Below, one piece after another: positions 33,181 through 41,742 of a stretch of 64,000 nt of DNA. Origin of the DNA: Bacillota bacterium (lineage in GTDB: Bacteria > Bacillota > Clostridia > Peptostreptococcales > Anaerovoracaceae); NCBI GenBank assembly GCA_017417045.1, contig JAFPZZ010000035.1, forward strand, positions 1 through 64,000. The letters are read 5' to 3'. A program made the translations under genes and the position numbers. The notes under the pieces were generated by a model. That model worked only from the letters and a program-made list of their open reading frames with translations, had not been told where the DNA came from and did not search any database. Each line of letters begins with the position of its first letter. The stretch's first letter is position 1.

Positions 33181-34230
33181 CTACTTCCTGTCGCTGAGAT
33201 ACTTTCCGACGGGATGATCTACCTCGTACATATGAGCTATGAGGTCGAGGAGCTTGTTTGTATAGCCCCACTCGTTGTCATACCAGGCGATGAGCTTTAC
33301 GAAATTGTCGTCGAGCATGATGCCCGCGGTCTCATCGAAGATACATGTCTGGGAGAAACCGGTAAGGTCGCTGGAGACTACCTGGTCGCGTGTGCAGGTG
33401 ATGATGTTCTTCATATTGGTCTTCGCAGCGTTCTCCATGGCCTTGCAGATATCGTCATAGGTCGTGGGATTCTTCAGCCTGGCGGTGAGGTCGACGACCG
33501 AAACATCCGCGGTCGGAACTCTGAAGCTCATGCCCGTCATCTTGCCCTTGAGCTCGGGAATGACCTCGCCTACTGCCTTTGCGGCGCCGGTGCTTGAGGG
33601 AATGATGTTCCCGAGCACGCTGCGTCCGGTACGCCAGTCGCGGCCCGCACGCGAGTCAACAGGCTTCTGCTTGGCTGTCGCTGCATGGATAGTGGACATC
33701 AGTGCCTGGTCGATGCCGAAGTTGTCGTTGATGACCTTGGCCATAGGAGCGAGGCAGTTCGTCGTGCAGGAAGCGTTGGATACGACGTTCATATCGGTCG
33801 TATACTTTTCGTGGTTTACGCCCATTACGAAGGTCGGGGTCACGGAATCCTTCGAGGGAGCGGAGATGACTACCTTCTTGGCTCCGTTTTTGAGATGCAC
33901 GGACGCGGTGTCTGTCGTAAGATACGCGCCGGTAGATTCGATGATATACTCGGCGAAGCAGTCGTCCCAGGGGATCTCGGAAGCGTCAGAGTAGCTGTAT
34001 ACCCTGATCTTCTGTCCGTTTACGATGAGGTGCTGGTCGTCGTGCTCGACGCTTCCCATCCAGGTGCGGAAAACGGTATCGTACTTCACCTGATACACCA
34101 TATAATCCAGATCGGCGTTTCTGAGGTTTATGCCCGCGATGCGGAAAGTATGACTTCCCCTTTCGATCATACTCCTGAGCGCGATGCGTCCGATACGTCC
34201 GAATCCGTTGATTCCAACTTGAATAGCCAT
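33181..34230 (-). CDS. gap: Glyceraldehyde-3-phosphate dehydrogenase
   Basis: Glycolytic and gluconeogenic enzyme (349 residues) converting glyceraldehyde 3-phosphate to 1,3-bisphosphoglycerate with NAD+. The NAD-binding start is VGINGFGRIGR, the nucleophile Cys lies in SNASCTTNCLAP (about residue 155), and WYDNEWGY closes the catalytic domain. The ATG at 34230 has TTTGGAGGATG upstream. It is monocistronic. The insertion HLIVNGQKIRVYS and DDCFAEYIIESTGAY are normal for the family. Confidence 0.96.
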   Translation of the reverse strand: MAIQVGINGFGRIGRIALRSMIERGSHTFRIAGINLRNADLDYMVYQVKYDTVFRTWMGSVEHDDQHLIVNGQKIRVYSYSDASEIPWDDCFAEYIIESTGAYLTTDTASVHLKNGAKKVVISAPSKDSVTPTFVMGVNHEKYTTDMNVVSNASCTTNCLAPMAKVINDNFGIDQALMSTIHAATAKQKPVDSRAGRDWRTGRSVLGNIIPSSTGAAKAVGEVIPELKGKMTGMSFRVPTADVSVVDLTARLKNPTTYDDICKAMENAAKTNMKNIITCTRDQVVSSDLTGFSQTCIFDETAGIMLDDNFVKLIAWYDNEWGYTNKLLDLIAHMYEVDHPVGKYLSDRK

Positions 34231-34372
34231 TTTTGATCATCCTCCAAAGCATTCACCGGGTCTATGTGCGCAGGGCTTTGCCCTAAAAAAATTATATATG
34301 TCTTCAACAAAAAAGCATAGCTCAGTTAGCAGGGTTTTTGTTGTACTCATCTATGTTAAAAACGAATAAATA

Positions 34373-34414
34373 CCGCTGTATTTTCGGATAAACTGAATAT
34401 CCTTAAAACAGCGG
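34373..34414 (-). terminator. Imperfect hairpin in the gap upstream region
   Basis: Outer arms CCGCTGT (34373-34379) and ACAGCGG (34408-34414) with inner arms GGATA / TATCC. It lies about 50 bases after the S9 peptidase stop on the minus strand and is followed by TATTTATTCGTTTTT. The remainder of 34231-34462 is AT-rich and must hold the gap promoter; a TATAAT-like hexamer occurs near 34293. Confidence 0.45.
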
Positions 34415-34462
34415 CATTATCTGCGGATAAAACTATATTTGTGTTCGCTTTTTTTCTGTGAT

Positions 34463-36451
34463 CTATTTAGCGGTCCACCTGTCGAACCACTCGGTCATCT
34501 CTCTGATCCTGCGGACCCTGTGCTTTGGCTTGCCGCTTCTGGAAAGCTCATGATTCTCACCGTGGAATAGGCACATCCTGGCAGGGACTCCGTGGAGGAG
34601 CAGCGCCTGAAGCATCTGTATCGCGTCGCCCATCCAGCAGCGGTAATCCTCATCGGACTGTATGAAAAGAGTCGGAGTCTTGACTTTGTCAGCATAAGCG
34701 AGCGGCGAATGCCTCCAGAGCATATCGCTGTCAGTCCAGGGATAGCAGCCCATCTGCGACGCGTTGTGATAATATCCTATGTCCGTGGTAAGCAGCTTGC
34801 TCGTGTAGTTCGAGATGCTCCTGCATGACACCACCGCCGCGAAGCGGTCTGTATGGCCTATTATCCAGTTGGCCATGAAGCCTCCGTAGCTTCCTCCCGT
34901 CATCGCAACTCTGGCGGGATCGATCTGCGGGACCCTTCTGAGCACCTCGTCGGTGAAGTCCATTATCGCGTTGAAGTCACGGACGCCGAACTTCTCACCG
35001 AGTATATCGGCGAACGCGTCGCCCTTACCGGAGGAACCGGGAGGATTGCAGAAGAAGACTATATACCCTTTCCCTGTCCAGTACTGGAATTCGTGGAAAA
35101 ATCCCTGTCCGTAGGCAGACCTTGGACCGCCGTGGACGCTGAGTATCGCGGGGTACTTCTTTGACTCATCGAGATCGAAGGGCCTGAGTATGAAGCCATC
35201 GATCTCCGTCCCCTCCCTGTCTTTGAACACGAAGTGCTCGGTCGAAGCGAGCTCGTGCTCCCTGACGTATTCCTCATTGAAGTAGGATAACTTTTCAAGC
35301 TTTCCGTCCTTTCTGCGATAGAGCTCCTGCGGACGGTCCTTTTCCATGCCTATCAGGTACAGGTCTTCCGCATATCCGACAGCGGCGGATATTATCTCGA
35401 GATCGTCAGAAATGAGCTCTACCGACGCGTCGGAGAGGTCCATGCGCTTGTAGAAGGAGCGGTAGCCCTCGTTTTGAATGAAGTAAAAAGCGTCCTGAGC
35501 CTCGAAGGACGAGCCTCCGCCGGCTATATCGCTTCCAACGGGGCCGAAGCTCATATCCGGTTCGCAGAGAAGGCAGAAGCTTCCGTCGGTCCCAGCAAGG
35601 TAAACGCCGTCGTTCTGACTGCTTCCCATGCGCTCGCCGCAGCTTCCGAGCACGAGGACTTTGTCTCCAATATATCTGGCATCGCTTATGGTAAATTTGT
35701 CGGGAAGCATCGTCTCGCTGATATCCAGGGTCTCCAGATCTATCGTGAATAGCCTGGATCTGTTCCAGTTGACGCCCTCATAGCTGCTCCCGTAGAAGGA
35801 GGCATGCTTTCTGTCCGGACTTACGGTGAAGCCCATCATCTGAAATTCCTTTTCAGAGAGGAGCTTCTGGGTACCTTCCTTGGCGTCGCAGAGATAGAGG
35901 CCTGTCCTGAGCTTATTAACAATTCCGCTCCCATTTGCCCAGAATGGCAGCTCGTCGAAGACCTCGTAGTCTCTTTCTTCTTCGAGCTCCTTCGCGAGCT
36001 TTGCCTTTTCGTCCTCCGCGAGGCCTTCAGCGGAAGGTCTCGTCAGGCTGTGGATACCTGCCGCGAGCCACTTATCTCCTCCGAGATATTTGATCGAAGA
36101 AGCCTTGAAAGGCAGGAAGAACAGCTCTTCCGCCTCTCCCCCTCCGAGCGAGATCTTGCAGAAGGTCGACTTTGGTCCAAACGCGTCTGCTTTGTGCTTT
36201 CCCCTGCGGTCGGCTTCGAATACTATAGCATCGTCGCCCATGAAAATGGGAGCTCCTCCATCCCCGCCGGCCGTAAGTCTGTAAAGCGCAGGCTCGTGAG
36301 TTTCGTCGTAGATCCAGATATCCGTCTTATATCCGTTCTTGTCCATATCGCCGGACTTGACAGTAAATGCTATCATGTTTCCTGATGGAGAAAGAGTGAG
36401 ATTTCCAAGCGCTTTTATGCGCGCCATATCGTCTATAGCGACCTTCTTCAT
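34463..36451 (-). CDS. S9 family serine peptidase (acylaminoacyl-peptidase / prolyl oligopeptidase type)
   Basis: Oligopeptidase of 662 residues: an N-terminal beta-propeller (with LTLSPSGNMIAFTV and TDIWIYD blades) and a C-terminal alpha/beta hydrolase. The catalytic Ser is in MTGGSYGGFMANW, the Asp in QSDEDYRCW and the His in GENHELSR. There is no signal peptide, so it digests short peptides in the cytosol. ATG 36451 follows GGATAAGGAGGTCG. It fits the peptide-degrading repertoire of the window (M20 enzymes, pcp). Confidence 0.93.
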   Translation of the reverse strand: MKKVAIDDMARIKALGNLTLSPSGNMIAFTVKSGDMDKNGYKTDIWIYDETHEPALYRLTAGGDGGAPIFMGDDAIVFEADRRGKHKADAFGPKSTFCKISLGGGEAEELFFLPFKASSIKYLGGDKWLAAGIHSLTRPSAEGLAEDEKAKLAKELEEERDYEVFDELPFWANGSGIVNKLRTGLYLCDAKEGTQKLLSEKEFQMMGFTVSPDRKHASFYGSSYEGVNWNRSRLFTIDLETLDISETMLPDKFTISDARYIGDKVLVLGSCGERMGSSQNDGVYLAGTDGSFCLLCEPDMSFGPVGSDIAGGGSSFEAQDAFYFIQNEGYRSFYKRMDLSDASVELISDDLEIISAAVGYAEDLYLIGMEKDRPQELYRRKDGKLEKLSYFNEEYVREHELASTEHFVFKDREGTEIDGFILRPFDLDESKKYPAILSVHGGPRSAYGQGFFHEFQYWTGKGYIVFFCNPPGSSGKGDAFADILGEKFGVRDFNAIMDFTDEVLRRVPQIDPARVAMTGGSYGGFMANWIIGHTDRFAAVVSCRSISNYTSKLLTTDIGYYHNASQMGCYPWTDSDMLWRHSPLAYADKVKTPTLFIQSDEDYRCWMGDAIQMLQALLLHGVPARMCLFHGENHELSRSGKPKHRVRRIREMTEWFDRWTAK

Positions 36452-36498
36452 GTTCGACCTCCTTATCCTCTGACTTGCGCCGCGGATATTTCAACCGG

Positions 36499-37176
36499 CT
36501 AATTCTTGTTCGGAAGAACGCCGGCTATGGTGTTGGCAAAGCTGGAAAGAGGCATGGTCTGAAGCACTACCTTGCCCGGTCCCGTCAGGACCGTATTGAA
36601 AAGCCCCTCTCCTCCAAAGAGCACGTTTTTGACGCCGGATACCTTCTGAATATCTATACTTACGCTGCTGTCTACCATAGCGACGTTTCCGGTGTCGACG
36701 ATAAGTTTCTGCCCCGATCCGAGGTCGTATTCCACGTCGCTGCCATCGATCTCTATGAAAGCTATGCCTTTTCCGCTGAGTTTTTGCATTATGAATCCCT
36801 CGCCCCCGAAGAACCCGGTCAGGGCCTTATTCTGGAAGAACACCGAGAGTTCTACACCTGCGGTCGCCGCGAGAAATGCGGACTTCTGGCAAACTACGGG
36901 CTTATCCGGAGTGATCTCTACCGCCTTGATAGAGCCGGGAAAGCTCGAGGCGAATGCGATCATCCCCGGACCGCCGTTGGCTGTATATATATTCTGGAAT
37001 ATGTTTTCACCTGAGAACATCCTTCCGAAAGCCTTTCCAAAGCCTCCCGCTGAGGTCTCCATGCCCATGTTCGGGCTCATCCAGACCATAGAACCGCTTT
37101 CAGTGATCATCTTTTCCCCCGAGTCGAGCTCGCAGATAACTACGGGCATCGGCTCCCCTTTGATATCGTACTTCAT
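36499..37176 (-). CDS. AIM24/TIGR00266 family protein
   Basis: Beta-rich protein of 225 residues of the AIM24 family (TRAP-like double beta-helix fold). Family marks are ESGSMVWMSPNMGMET near the N terminus, GPGMIAFASSFPGSIKAVEI, and GGEGLFNTVLTGPGKVVLQTMP near the C terminus. The function of bacterial members is not known. It precedes the S9 peptidase gene by 47 bases and may share its transcript. ATG 37176 has AAAAGGAGAATAAAT upstream. Confidence 0.9.
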   Translation of the reverse strand: MKYDIKGEPMPVVICELDSGEKMITESGSMVWMSPNMGMETSAGGFGKAFGRMFSGENIFQNIYTANGGPGMIAFASSFPGSIKAVEITPDKPVVCQKSAFLAATAGVELSVFFQNKALTGFFGGEGFIMQKLSGKGIAFIEIDGSDVEYDLGSGQKLIVDTGNVAMVDSSVSIDIQKVSGVKNVLFGGEGLFNTVLTGPGKVVLQTMPLSSFANTIAGVLPNKN

Positions 37177-37247
37177 ATTTATTCTCCTTTTGAAAAAATA
37201 ATAAGATCTGATCCTTCAGACGGATCATTTATTATCATACCAGATAA

Positions 37248-37901
37248 TTATACTAGCTGCTCTTTTATCGTTACTATACCGCTTCGTATCATGTAAACAG
37301 AAACGAGCAGCGATCCCGCCGCATCTACTATCCCGGATGCAGCGCTGCCCGGGAAGAAAAGCACGCTGAGGAGCGCTGCCGTTACGCAGCCGTCCACGAG
37401 GGACTTCGCTCTGTAGAGCCTTGCCTGAACGCCCAGTATGGAATTGCCCTGAGACTTATACAGCGCGGAATATTTTCTCCAAAATAAGCTGTTAGCTATG
37501 ACACCGAGCAGCGAAACTGCCAGCGCCGGAACCACGTTCCCCTTATCTGAATCGCCCGACAGCAGTGTGACGAGTATCATGCTTGCGCCGCTAACGCACA
37601 TGATGATCCCCGTGAAGGTATTCCCTTTTTTCTCAACTGCAGTTCTTTCCTCGGGAAGGATATCTGTCCTGCTGTTGGTATAAGCATATACTGCAAAAGC
37701 CACGATGAGAGCGAGCAGCTCGGCGCTCCTCCTGGTAAAGTCTGAGATCTGGGTCGAGCTGTGACCTACTCTAAGTCCCAGTCCCAGTATGATAGGGCCC
37801 GGAGCGCTCATCAGAACGGAGAGCAGCATGGTCCTGTATCCGCTTTTTGTGCTTTTATCCTTTGACGATTCCCCAGCGATCATATGCTTCTCAGTTCTCA
37901 C
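37248..37901 (-). CDS. Cation-efflux-like membrane protein (CDF fold, no cytoplasmic tail)
   Basis: Membrane protein of 217 residues with five or six hydrophobic segments. The pattern SDFTRRSAELLALIVAFAVYAYT and ARLYRAKSLVDGCVTAALLSVLFF recalls helices 2 and 5 of cation diffusion facilitators, but the metal-binding HxxxD/DxxxD signatures are incomplete and the C-terminal cytoplasmic domain is absent. A transport role is therefore uncertain. It lies between the lipoprotein hydrolase gene and the AIM24 gene on the same strand. Confidence 0.65.
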   Translation of the reverse strand: MRTEKHMIAGESSKDKSTKSGYRTMLLSVLMSAPGPIILGLGLRVGHSSTQISDFTRRSAELLALIVAFAVYAYTNSRTDILPEERTAVEKKGNTFTGIIMCVSGASMILVTLLSGDSDKGNVVPALAVSLLGVIANSLFWRKYSALYKSQGNSILGVQARLYRAKSLVDGCVTAALLSVLFFPGSAASGIVDAAGSLLVSVYMIRSGIVTIKEQLV

Positions 37902-37937
37902 ATCGTAATGCTGCTTACTTAATTGTCTTTCTTATTT

Positions 37938-38855
37938 TTATTTCTTCAAAAAGTTCAGGAGACGGTCCTTGAAATCCGGCGCCATATCATACACTGCGTG
38001 TCCGTAGCCGTCATACATATAGGACTCGAAATCCGGCTTTTGTTCCATGTATCGGCAGATATCCTCCATCACAGACGCGCCGAGCACGTTGTCGCTCTTA
38101 TCTCCGATCGCTAGAACAGGACACTGGATCTTGTCCAGGTATCCCGATATATCAAAGCCCTTCATGCCCTCCGCGAGGATGACGAATCTTTCCATATCTT
38201 CTTCAGTCACAGTCTTCGCGGCGTCGATCAGAAGCTCTTTAGACTGCTCGTATACTTCCCTCGGATAGACCGCCTCCCCGAACGCCAGATACAGAGCTTC
38301 CGCGCCCTTATCTTTAGCCAGACTTATCCAGTTTTCTATGGTCTTGTATTCTTCATCACTAAGGCATGCGGACGTTGAAGCGATCATCGCATTATCAATA
38401 AGCTCCGGATACTGCGCCGCGATGACCATTGTGACTATCCCGCCGTAAGACGCTCCGAAAAGGTCTATATGACCCAGGCCGGCAGCTTTAAATGCCGCTG
38501 CCGTATCCCTTGCCGTATCAAATACCGTGTAAGTCTGCGGCAGTTCCTGTCTGCGTTCGAAGACGTATACCATGTACTCATCCGCAAAGAGCTGATACGC
38601 TTCCGCTATCGCTTCCGCGGAACCCATCACGCTTTGAATGCTGAGTCCCGGAAGTATGACAAGCGTTTTCCCGCCTCGTCCGAAGCGGCAATAATCCATT
38701 TTAAAAGCTTCGGTCTCTATAGTTTCAACAGTGACAGATCCGTCCTTTTCCTTCTTTTCCTCCTGCGGTGTTTTATTGCTTTCCGATCTTCCGCAGCTTG
38801 AAAAAAGGAACGCCACCGCTAGCATAAGAGAAATGACTTGTAGTATCGTTTTCAT
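37938..38855 (-). CDS. Alpha/beta hydrolase lipoprotein
   Basis: Secreted, lipid-anchored hydrolase of 305 residues. The signal peptide ends at the lipobox-like FLFSSC (Cys about 21), followed by a charged linker with KTPQEEKKEKD. The hydrolase core has the nucleophile elbow GASYGG, the Asp in IGDKSDNVLG and the His in GYGHAVYD. The substrate is unknown; esterase or peptidase activity is possible. It is followed on the same strand by the CDF-like gene. Confidence 0.88.
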   Translation of the reverse strand: MKTILQVISLMLAVAFLFSSCGRSESNKTPQEEKKEKDGSVTVETIETEAFKMDYCRFGRGGKTLVILPGLSIQSVMGSAEAIAEAYQLFADEYMVYVFERRQELPQTYTVFDTARDTAAAFKAAGLGHIDLFGASYGGIVTMVIAAQYPELIDNAMIASTSACLSDEEYKTIENWISLAKDKGAEALYLAFGEAVYPREVYEQSKELLIDAAKTVTEEDMERFVILAEGMKGFDISGYLDKIQCPVLAIGDKSDNVLGASVMEDICRYMEQKPDFESYMYDGYGHAVYDMAPDFKDRLLNFLKK

Positions 38856-38869
38856 GTTTTGTCACCTCG

Positions 38870-39319
38870 TCAGCGCCGTATCCCGTCCTGACCGGAAAAG
38901 GCCAGGTCCATGACTTCTTCTTCGGTCACAGAGTTCATATCACCGGCGATCGTCGCCTTCAGCGCCCCTGCTGCTGAGGCAAATTCTATGACCTTCTGCA
39001 TATCATCCCATTTTCCCAGAGCATGGATCAGTCCTCCGGACAAGGCGTCTCCTGCCCCTACGCGGTCAAGGAAATCTCTCATGTCAGCGCTTTGAGAAAC
39101 CTCAACCATCACATCAACTATATTCTTGGCCCATATTCCCTGAATGGCGGTGCTTCCGATATGACTGATCCGTACAACAGGCTGATTGGCTAAGAGTCCT
39201 GTCAGCGTTTTCTCGATCTCATTGAAGTAATCTTTCCAGTGGTCATCGTGCGCCACAAGAAAGATGGGAAACAATTCCCACAACTCTTCCAATGCCATTT
39301 CTAATAAATCTTTTCCCAT
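38870..39319 (-). pseudogene. Chimeric ORF: GrpB family N terminus joined to the C terminus of a PfkB sugar kinase
   Basis: One open frame of 149 residues is built from two unrelated parts. Residues 1 to about 84 match the GrpB/UPF0157 family (LEELWELFPIFLVAH, then RISHIGSTAIQGIWAKN). From about residue 85 it becomes the C-terminal end of a KdgK-type carbohydrate kinase (DRVGAGDALSGGLIHAL, then EFASAAGALKATIAGDMN). The join is near 39067. The kinase piece keeps the catalytic GAGD but lacks the whole substrate and most of the nucleotide domain, and the GrpB part is cut short, so neither function is expected. A deletion between two neighbouring genes would produce this. GTGAGG precedes the ATG, so it may still be translated. 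Confidence 0.8.
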
Positions 39320-39449
39320 GCCAAAAGCCTCACAAATCCCGAGTTAGCAGCATCTCGACAAACTAGAATTTCACCTGTGAATCACACCTGCTTCCCTGTC
39401 ATCTCTTTCTTCTCTGCAGGGCTGGCACTTAAGGTTTGAACAAACGCTG

Positions 39450-40229
39450 TCAAAGCCTCTGTTCATTTTCTCTGATTATCTTAGCGGATCGTTTCCTCAG
39501 CGCTGCGTACATAAACCACATCGCATGGAAGATCAGGATCATCAGAACCGCGTAGATTCCGGCGCGCAGATACTGGTTTTCCGGGAATAAAGGCATATCT
39601 AACCGCAAGAACAGGTAGTCGGACCCTGGGAACGCATCATTCAGGTAAAAAGCGGGAATCAGCATCAACAAGAGCGCGCCAATACTGATCCAGATATCCC
39701 TGTAACGCGGCCTCATCCCGTGCACGATCATCATGTAGGCCGTGCTGAAGATCGGAATCAAATGCTCACCAAAGTACTGGTAATAGCGGTAATACGAGGG
39801 ATCCACATCATTCAGAACTGTCTGGGGAATGATACAGGCGAGCGTTGCGCCGAAAAGAGTCACAAAAAAGTTGAAACCGAACAGCGTACGGTTTTTGCTG
39901 ATGACCATATACATGCAGGAAATGAGTCCGATATCGCAAAGATGAAGCGGCAATTTCGACATCATCAGGTAATTCCCGCTGGTGTCTCCGACATACAGCA
40001 GCCAGAGGAAGAAACTGAACTCCATGAGGAACATCGAAAAGGACAGCCATTGACGCAGGATCTCTTCCCGTTTCCACGCACGGAGAACTTCCCTTTTCCT
40101 CCAGATGAATACCAGTGCGGCGGCGCACAGAAGAACAGGGATGAAATGCATAAGACTGCAGGCGATGAACGCACCAGGACTGCCGAACCCGAAGAACCCG
40201 TCGGAATAGTAGGTGTAATCCCCGCTCAT
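39450..40229 (-). CDS. YwaF/TIGR02206 family membrane protein
   Basis: Integral membrane protein of 259 residues with about six or seven membrane segments. It matches the YwaF group through the central pattern KLPLHLCDIGLISCMYM, then FGEHLIPIFSTAYMMIVHG and RYRDIW. The molecular function of this family is unknown. Its start overlaps the stop of the membrane protein upstream by four bases (ATGA), so the two are translationally coupled and probably work together. Confidence 0.8.
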   Translation of the reverse strand: MSGDYTYYSDGFFGFGSPGAFIACSLMHFIPVLLCAAALVFIWRKREVLRAWKREEILRQWLSFSMFLMEFSFFLWLLYVGDTSGNYLMMSKLPLHLCDIGLISCMYMVISKNRTLFGFNFFVTLFGATLACIIPQTVLNDVDPSYYRYYQYFGEHLIPIFSTAYMMIVHGMRPRYRDIWISIGALLLMLIPAFYLNDAFPGSDYLFLRLDMPLFPENQYLRAGIYAVLMILIFHAMWFMYAALRKRSAKIIRENEQRL

Positions 40230-41110
40230 TGTCCTTTTACCTCCTTTTTATAGTAGGCGTCGACATATATCTTGCAAAGCTCTCCGAGCGGAAGGCCGCT
40301 TTGGTACTTCTCTTCCATCATTGCGAGGATCCTGCGCGGAACGATCAGTTCTCCGCCGAGGTCTCTGCTGCGGTTTCTTGCGGCAAGCGCCTTGATCGCG
40401 GAAGCGATGTCAGGACAATCGAAGTCACCAGCCGATTGGTAATAGGATACGGTCTGCTTTTTCCGCTTTTCATGAACTCTGTTATGCACAGCGCGTAGTA
40501 GCAACGCCACAACGAACGTAATCAGTACCATGCCGAGCACGACCAGCGGCAGAGGCACATACTGCGTAATATCACGGATTTGGTAGTGGTCTCTCCAGCC
40601 CCCGTTTTCCTCCCCGATCACAAAGACCAGCACGAAATAGAAGGCTGCGTACAGGACAACCGGCGCGATCGCAAGGAACGTCGCGCGGAAGCTGACCTTG
40701 TGGTCCGAATTGATGAAAATGAACAGCAGGATTGCAATAATCGGGTTGATTGTATGGAATAGGATGTTGTTTGAATACAGCATCATGCGATAGTAACTGG
40801 TCATCGGAGAAAGGATCGTGATCGCAATGAGGAACGTCAACGCTACACCGGTGGTCGCTGTAAACAGCACGTTAACGACCCAGCGCGGCAAATGATAGTT
40901 GTTATAGCGCAATCCGTCGACGGCGTATGGAATACACAGCGCCGCGGCGATGCCTGCAAACATATTCGCCAGAATTGTGAACATGTGGTAAGACTTCCAT
41001 CCAACCTCCTGAACGATTGCGTCCGGCGTGCTCAGCAGCTGGTCACACACTGCAAGATAGACTAGGAATGAAAGCAGCGAACAGGTAACGATCGCCGCCT
41101 TGCAGCGCAT
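40226..41110 (-). CDS. Pr6Pr-like membrane protein with soluble tail
   Basis: Membrane protein of 294 residues with about six predicted segments in the first 210 residues and a soluble, basic C-terminal tail of about 85. The segments SYHMFTILANMFAGIAAAL and ILFHTINPIIAILLFIF resemble the Pr6Pr/FAR-17a-like group. Function unknown. It is the first gene of a pair with the YwaF-like gene. ATG 41110 follows CAAAACGAACAGG, with AGG only weakly placed. Upstream, 41111-41242 contains an AGGAGGTAAAAGAG stretch but no further gene. Confidence 0.65.
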   Translation of the reverse strand: MRCKAAIVTCSLLSFLVYLAVCDQLLSTPDAIVQEVGWKSYHMFTILANMFAGIAAALCIPYAVDGLRYNNYHLPRWVVNVLFTATTGVALTFLIAITILSPMTSYYRMMLYSNNILFHTINPIIAILLFIFINSDHKVSFRATFLAIAPVVLYAAFYFVLVFVIGEENGGWRDHYQIRDITQYVPLPLVVLGMVLITFVVALLLRAVHNRVHEKRKKQTVSYYQSAGDFDCPDIASAIKALAARNRSRDLGGELIVPRRILAMMEEKYQSGLPLGELCKIYVDAYYKKEVKGQ

Positions 41111-41242
41111 CCTGTTCGTTTTGATCGCATTTTACATATCTCTTTTACCTCCTTTGTCCGGAAAATCGTCCGCTCTTTGAAACAAGACTGAGCAGGTGAT
41201 TGTATTTCATATCACTCCCCATAGCATTTAACGGAAAGATGA

Positions 41243-41470
41243 TTACTCCACAAACTCCGATTGTCGGTCCAGAACCCCTTTTATTGTTTGCTCATAATCA
41301 GAATCAATCAGTACGACCTGTTCCCCTGCATGTTGAAAGCCATTGATGATATCTCTGTTGCCAGCCTTCAGGCTCTCTATCGTACAATCTTCATCGACCA
41401 GCCTGTCTTCAATTTCCGACTCGTATCCAATGATCTCACTGAAATGGTTCTCGATATATCTCTCGCTCAT
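41243..41470 (-). CDS. Small hypothetical protein
   Basis: Possible acidic protein of 75 residues with no recognised motif; the middle reads NRDIINGFQHAGEQVVLID. It has no Shine-Dalgarno site of its own, but its ATG overlaps (ATGA) the stop of the start-less frame upstream, so it could have been translated by coupling before that gene was broken. It may now be decaying. I do not recognise it. Confidence 0.4.
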   Translation of the reverse strand: MSERYIENHFSEIIGYESEIEDRLVDEDCTIESLKAGNRDIINGFQHAGEQVVLIDSDYEQTIKGVLDRQSEFVE

Positions 41471-41742
41471 GGCGAGGCAAATAAAACGAATTGACGGTAA
41501 ATATCGCTCATCAAAATCGCGTCTCCAATGAAATGGAATAAGGTATCGGTTTTTGTTCCTACTGTTACGAGTTCTATTGCTATAGCCACCCGGACATACT
41601 TTTCGAGGCGTTTTACTCGCTTCGACCAGTCGGTCTCCTCAAAGGTGAAATGCTCGTAAAAGTGCTTAAAATAAAGGATTTCTACGAGTTTGACTTTTGT
41701 AGCAACACTATAGTCTCTATGTGGATCGAATTCGGGAACATA
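41467..41742 (-). pseudogene. Start-less open frame behind rlmD, probable gene remnant
   Basis: An open minus-strand frame of about 91 codons runs from 41742 to a TGA at 41467, overlapping the last 20 codons of rlmD in another frame. It reads like protein (LEKYVRVAIAIELVTVG, DTLFHFIGDAILMSD) but has no in-frame ATG until its last 15 codons. It is coupled by ATGA to the small frame at 41243. Either the 5' end was lost when rlmD came to lie here, or rarely a frameshift at the rlmD end extends that protein. Lower G+C than its surroundings supports a foreign or decaying origin. Confidence 0.35.

Noticed and set aside
41507..41600. Transposase remnant
   Set aside because: The patch suggested mobile DNA, but no DDE or HTH motif and no terminal inverted repeats were found.
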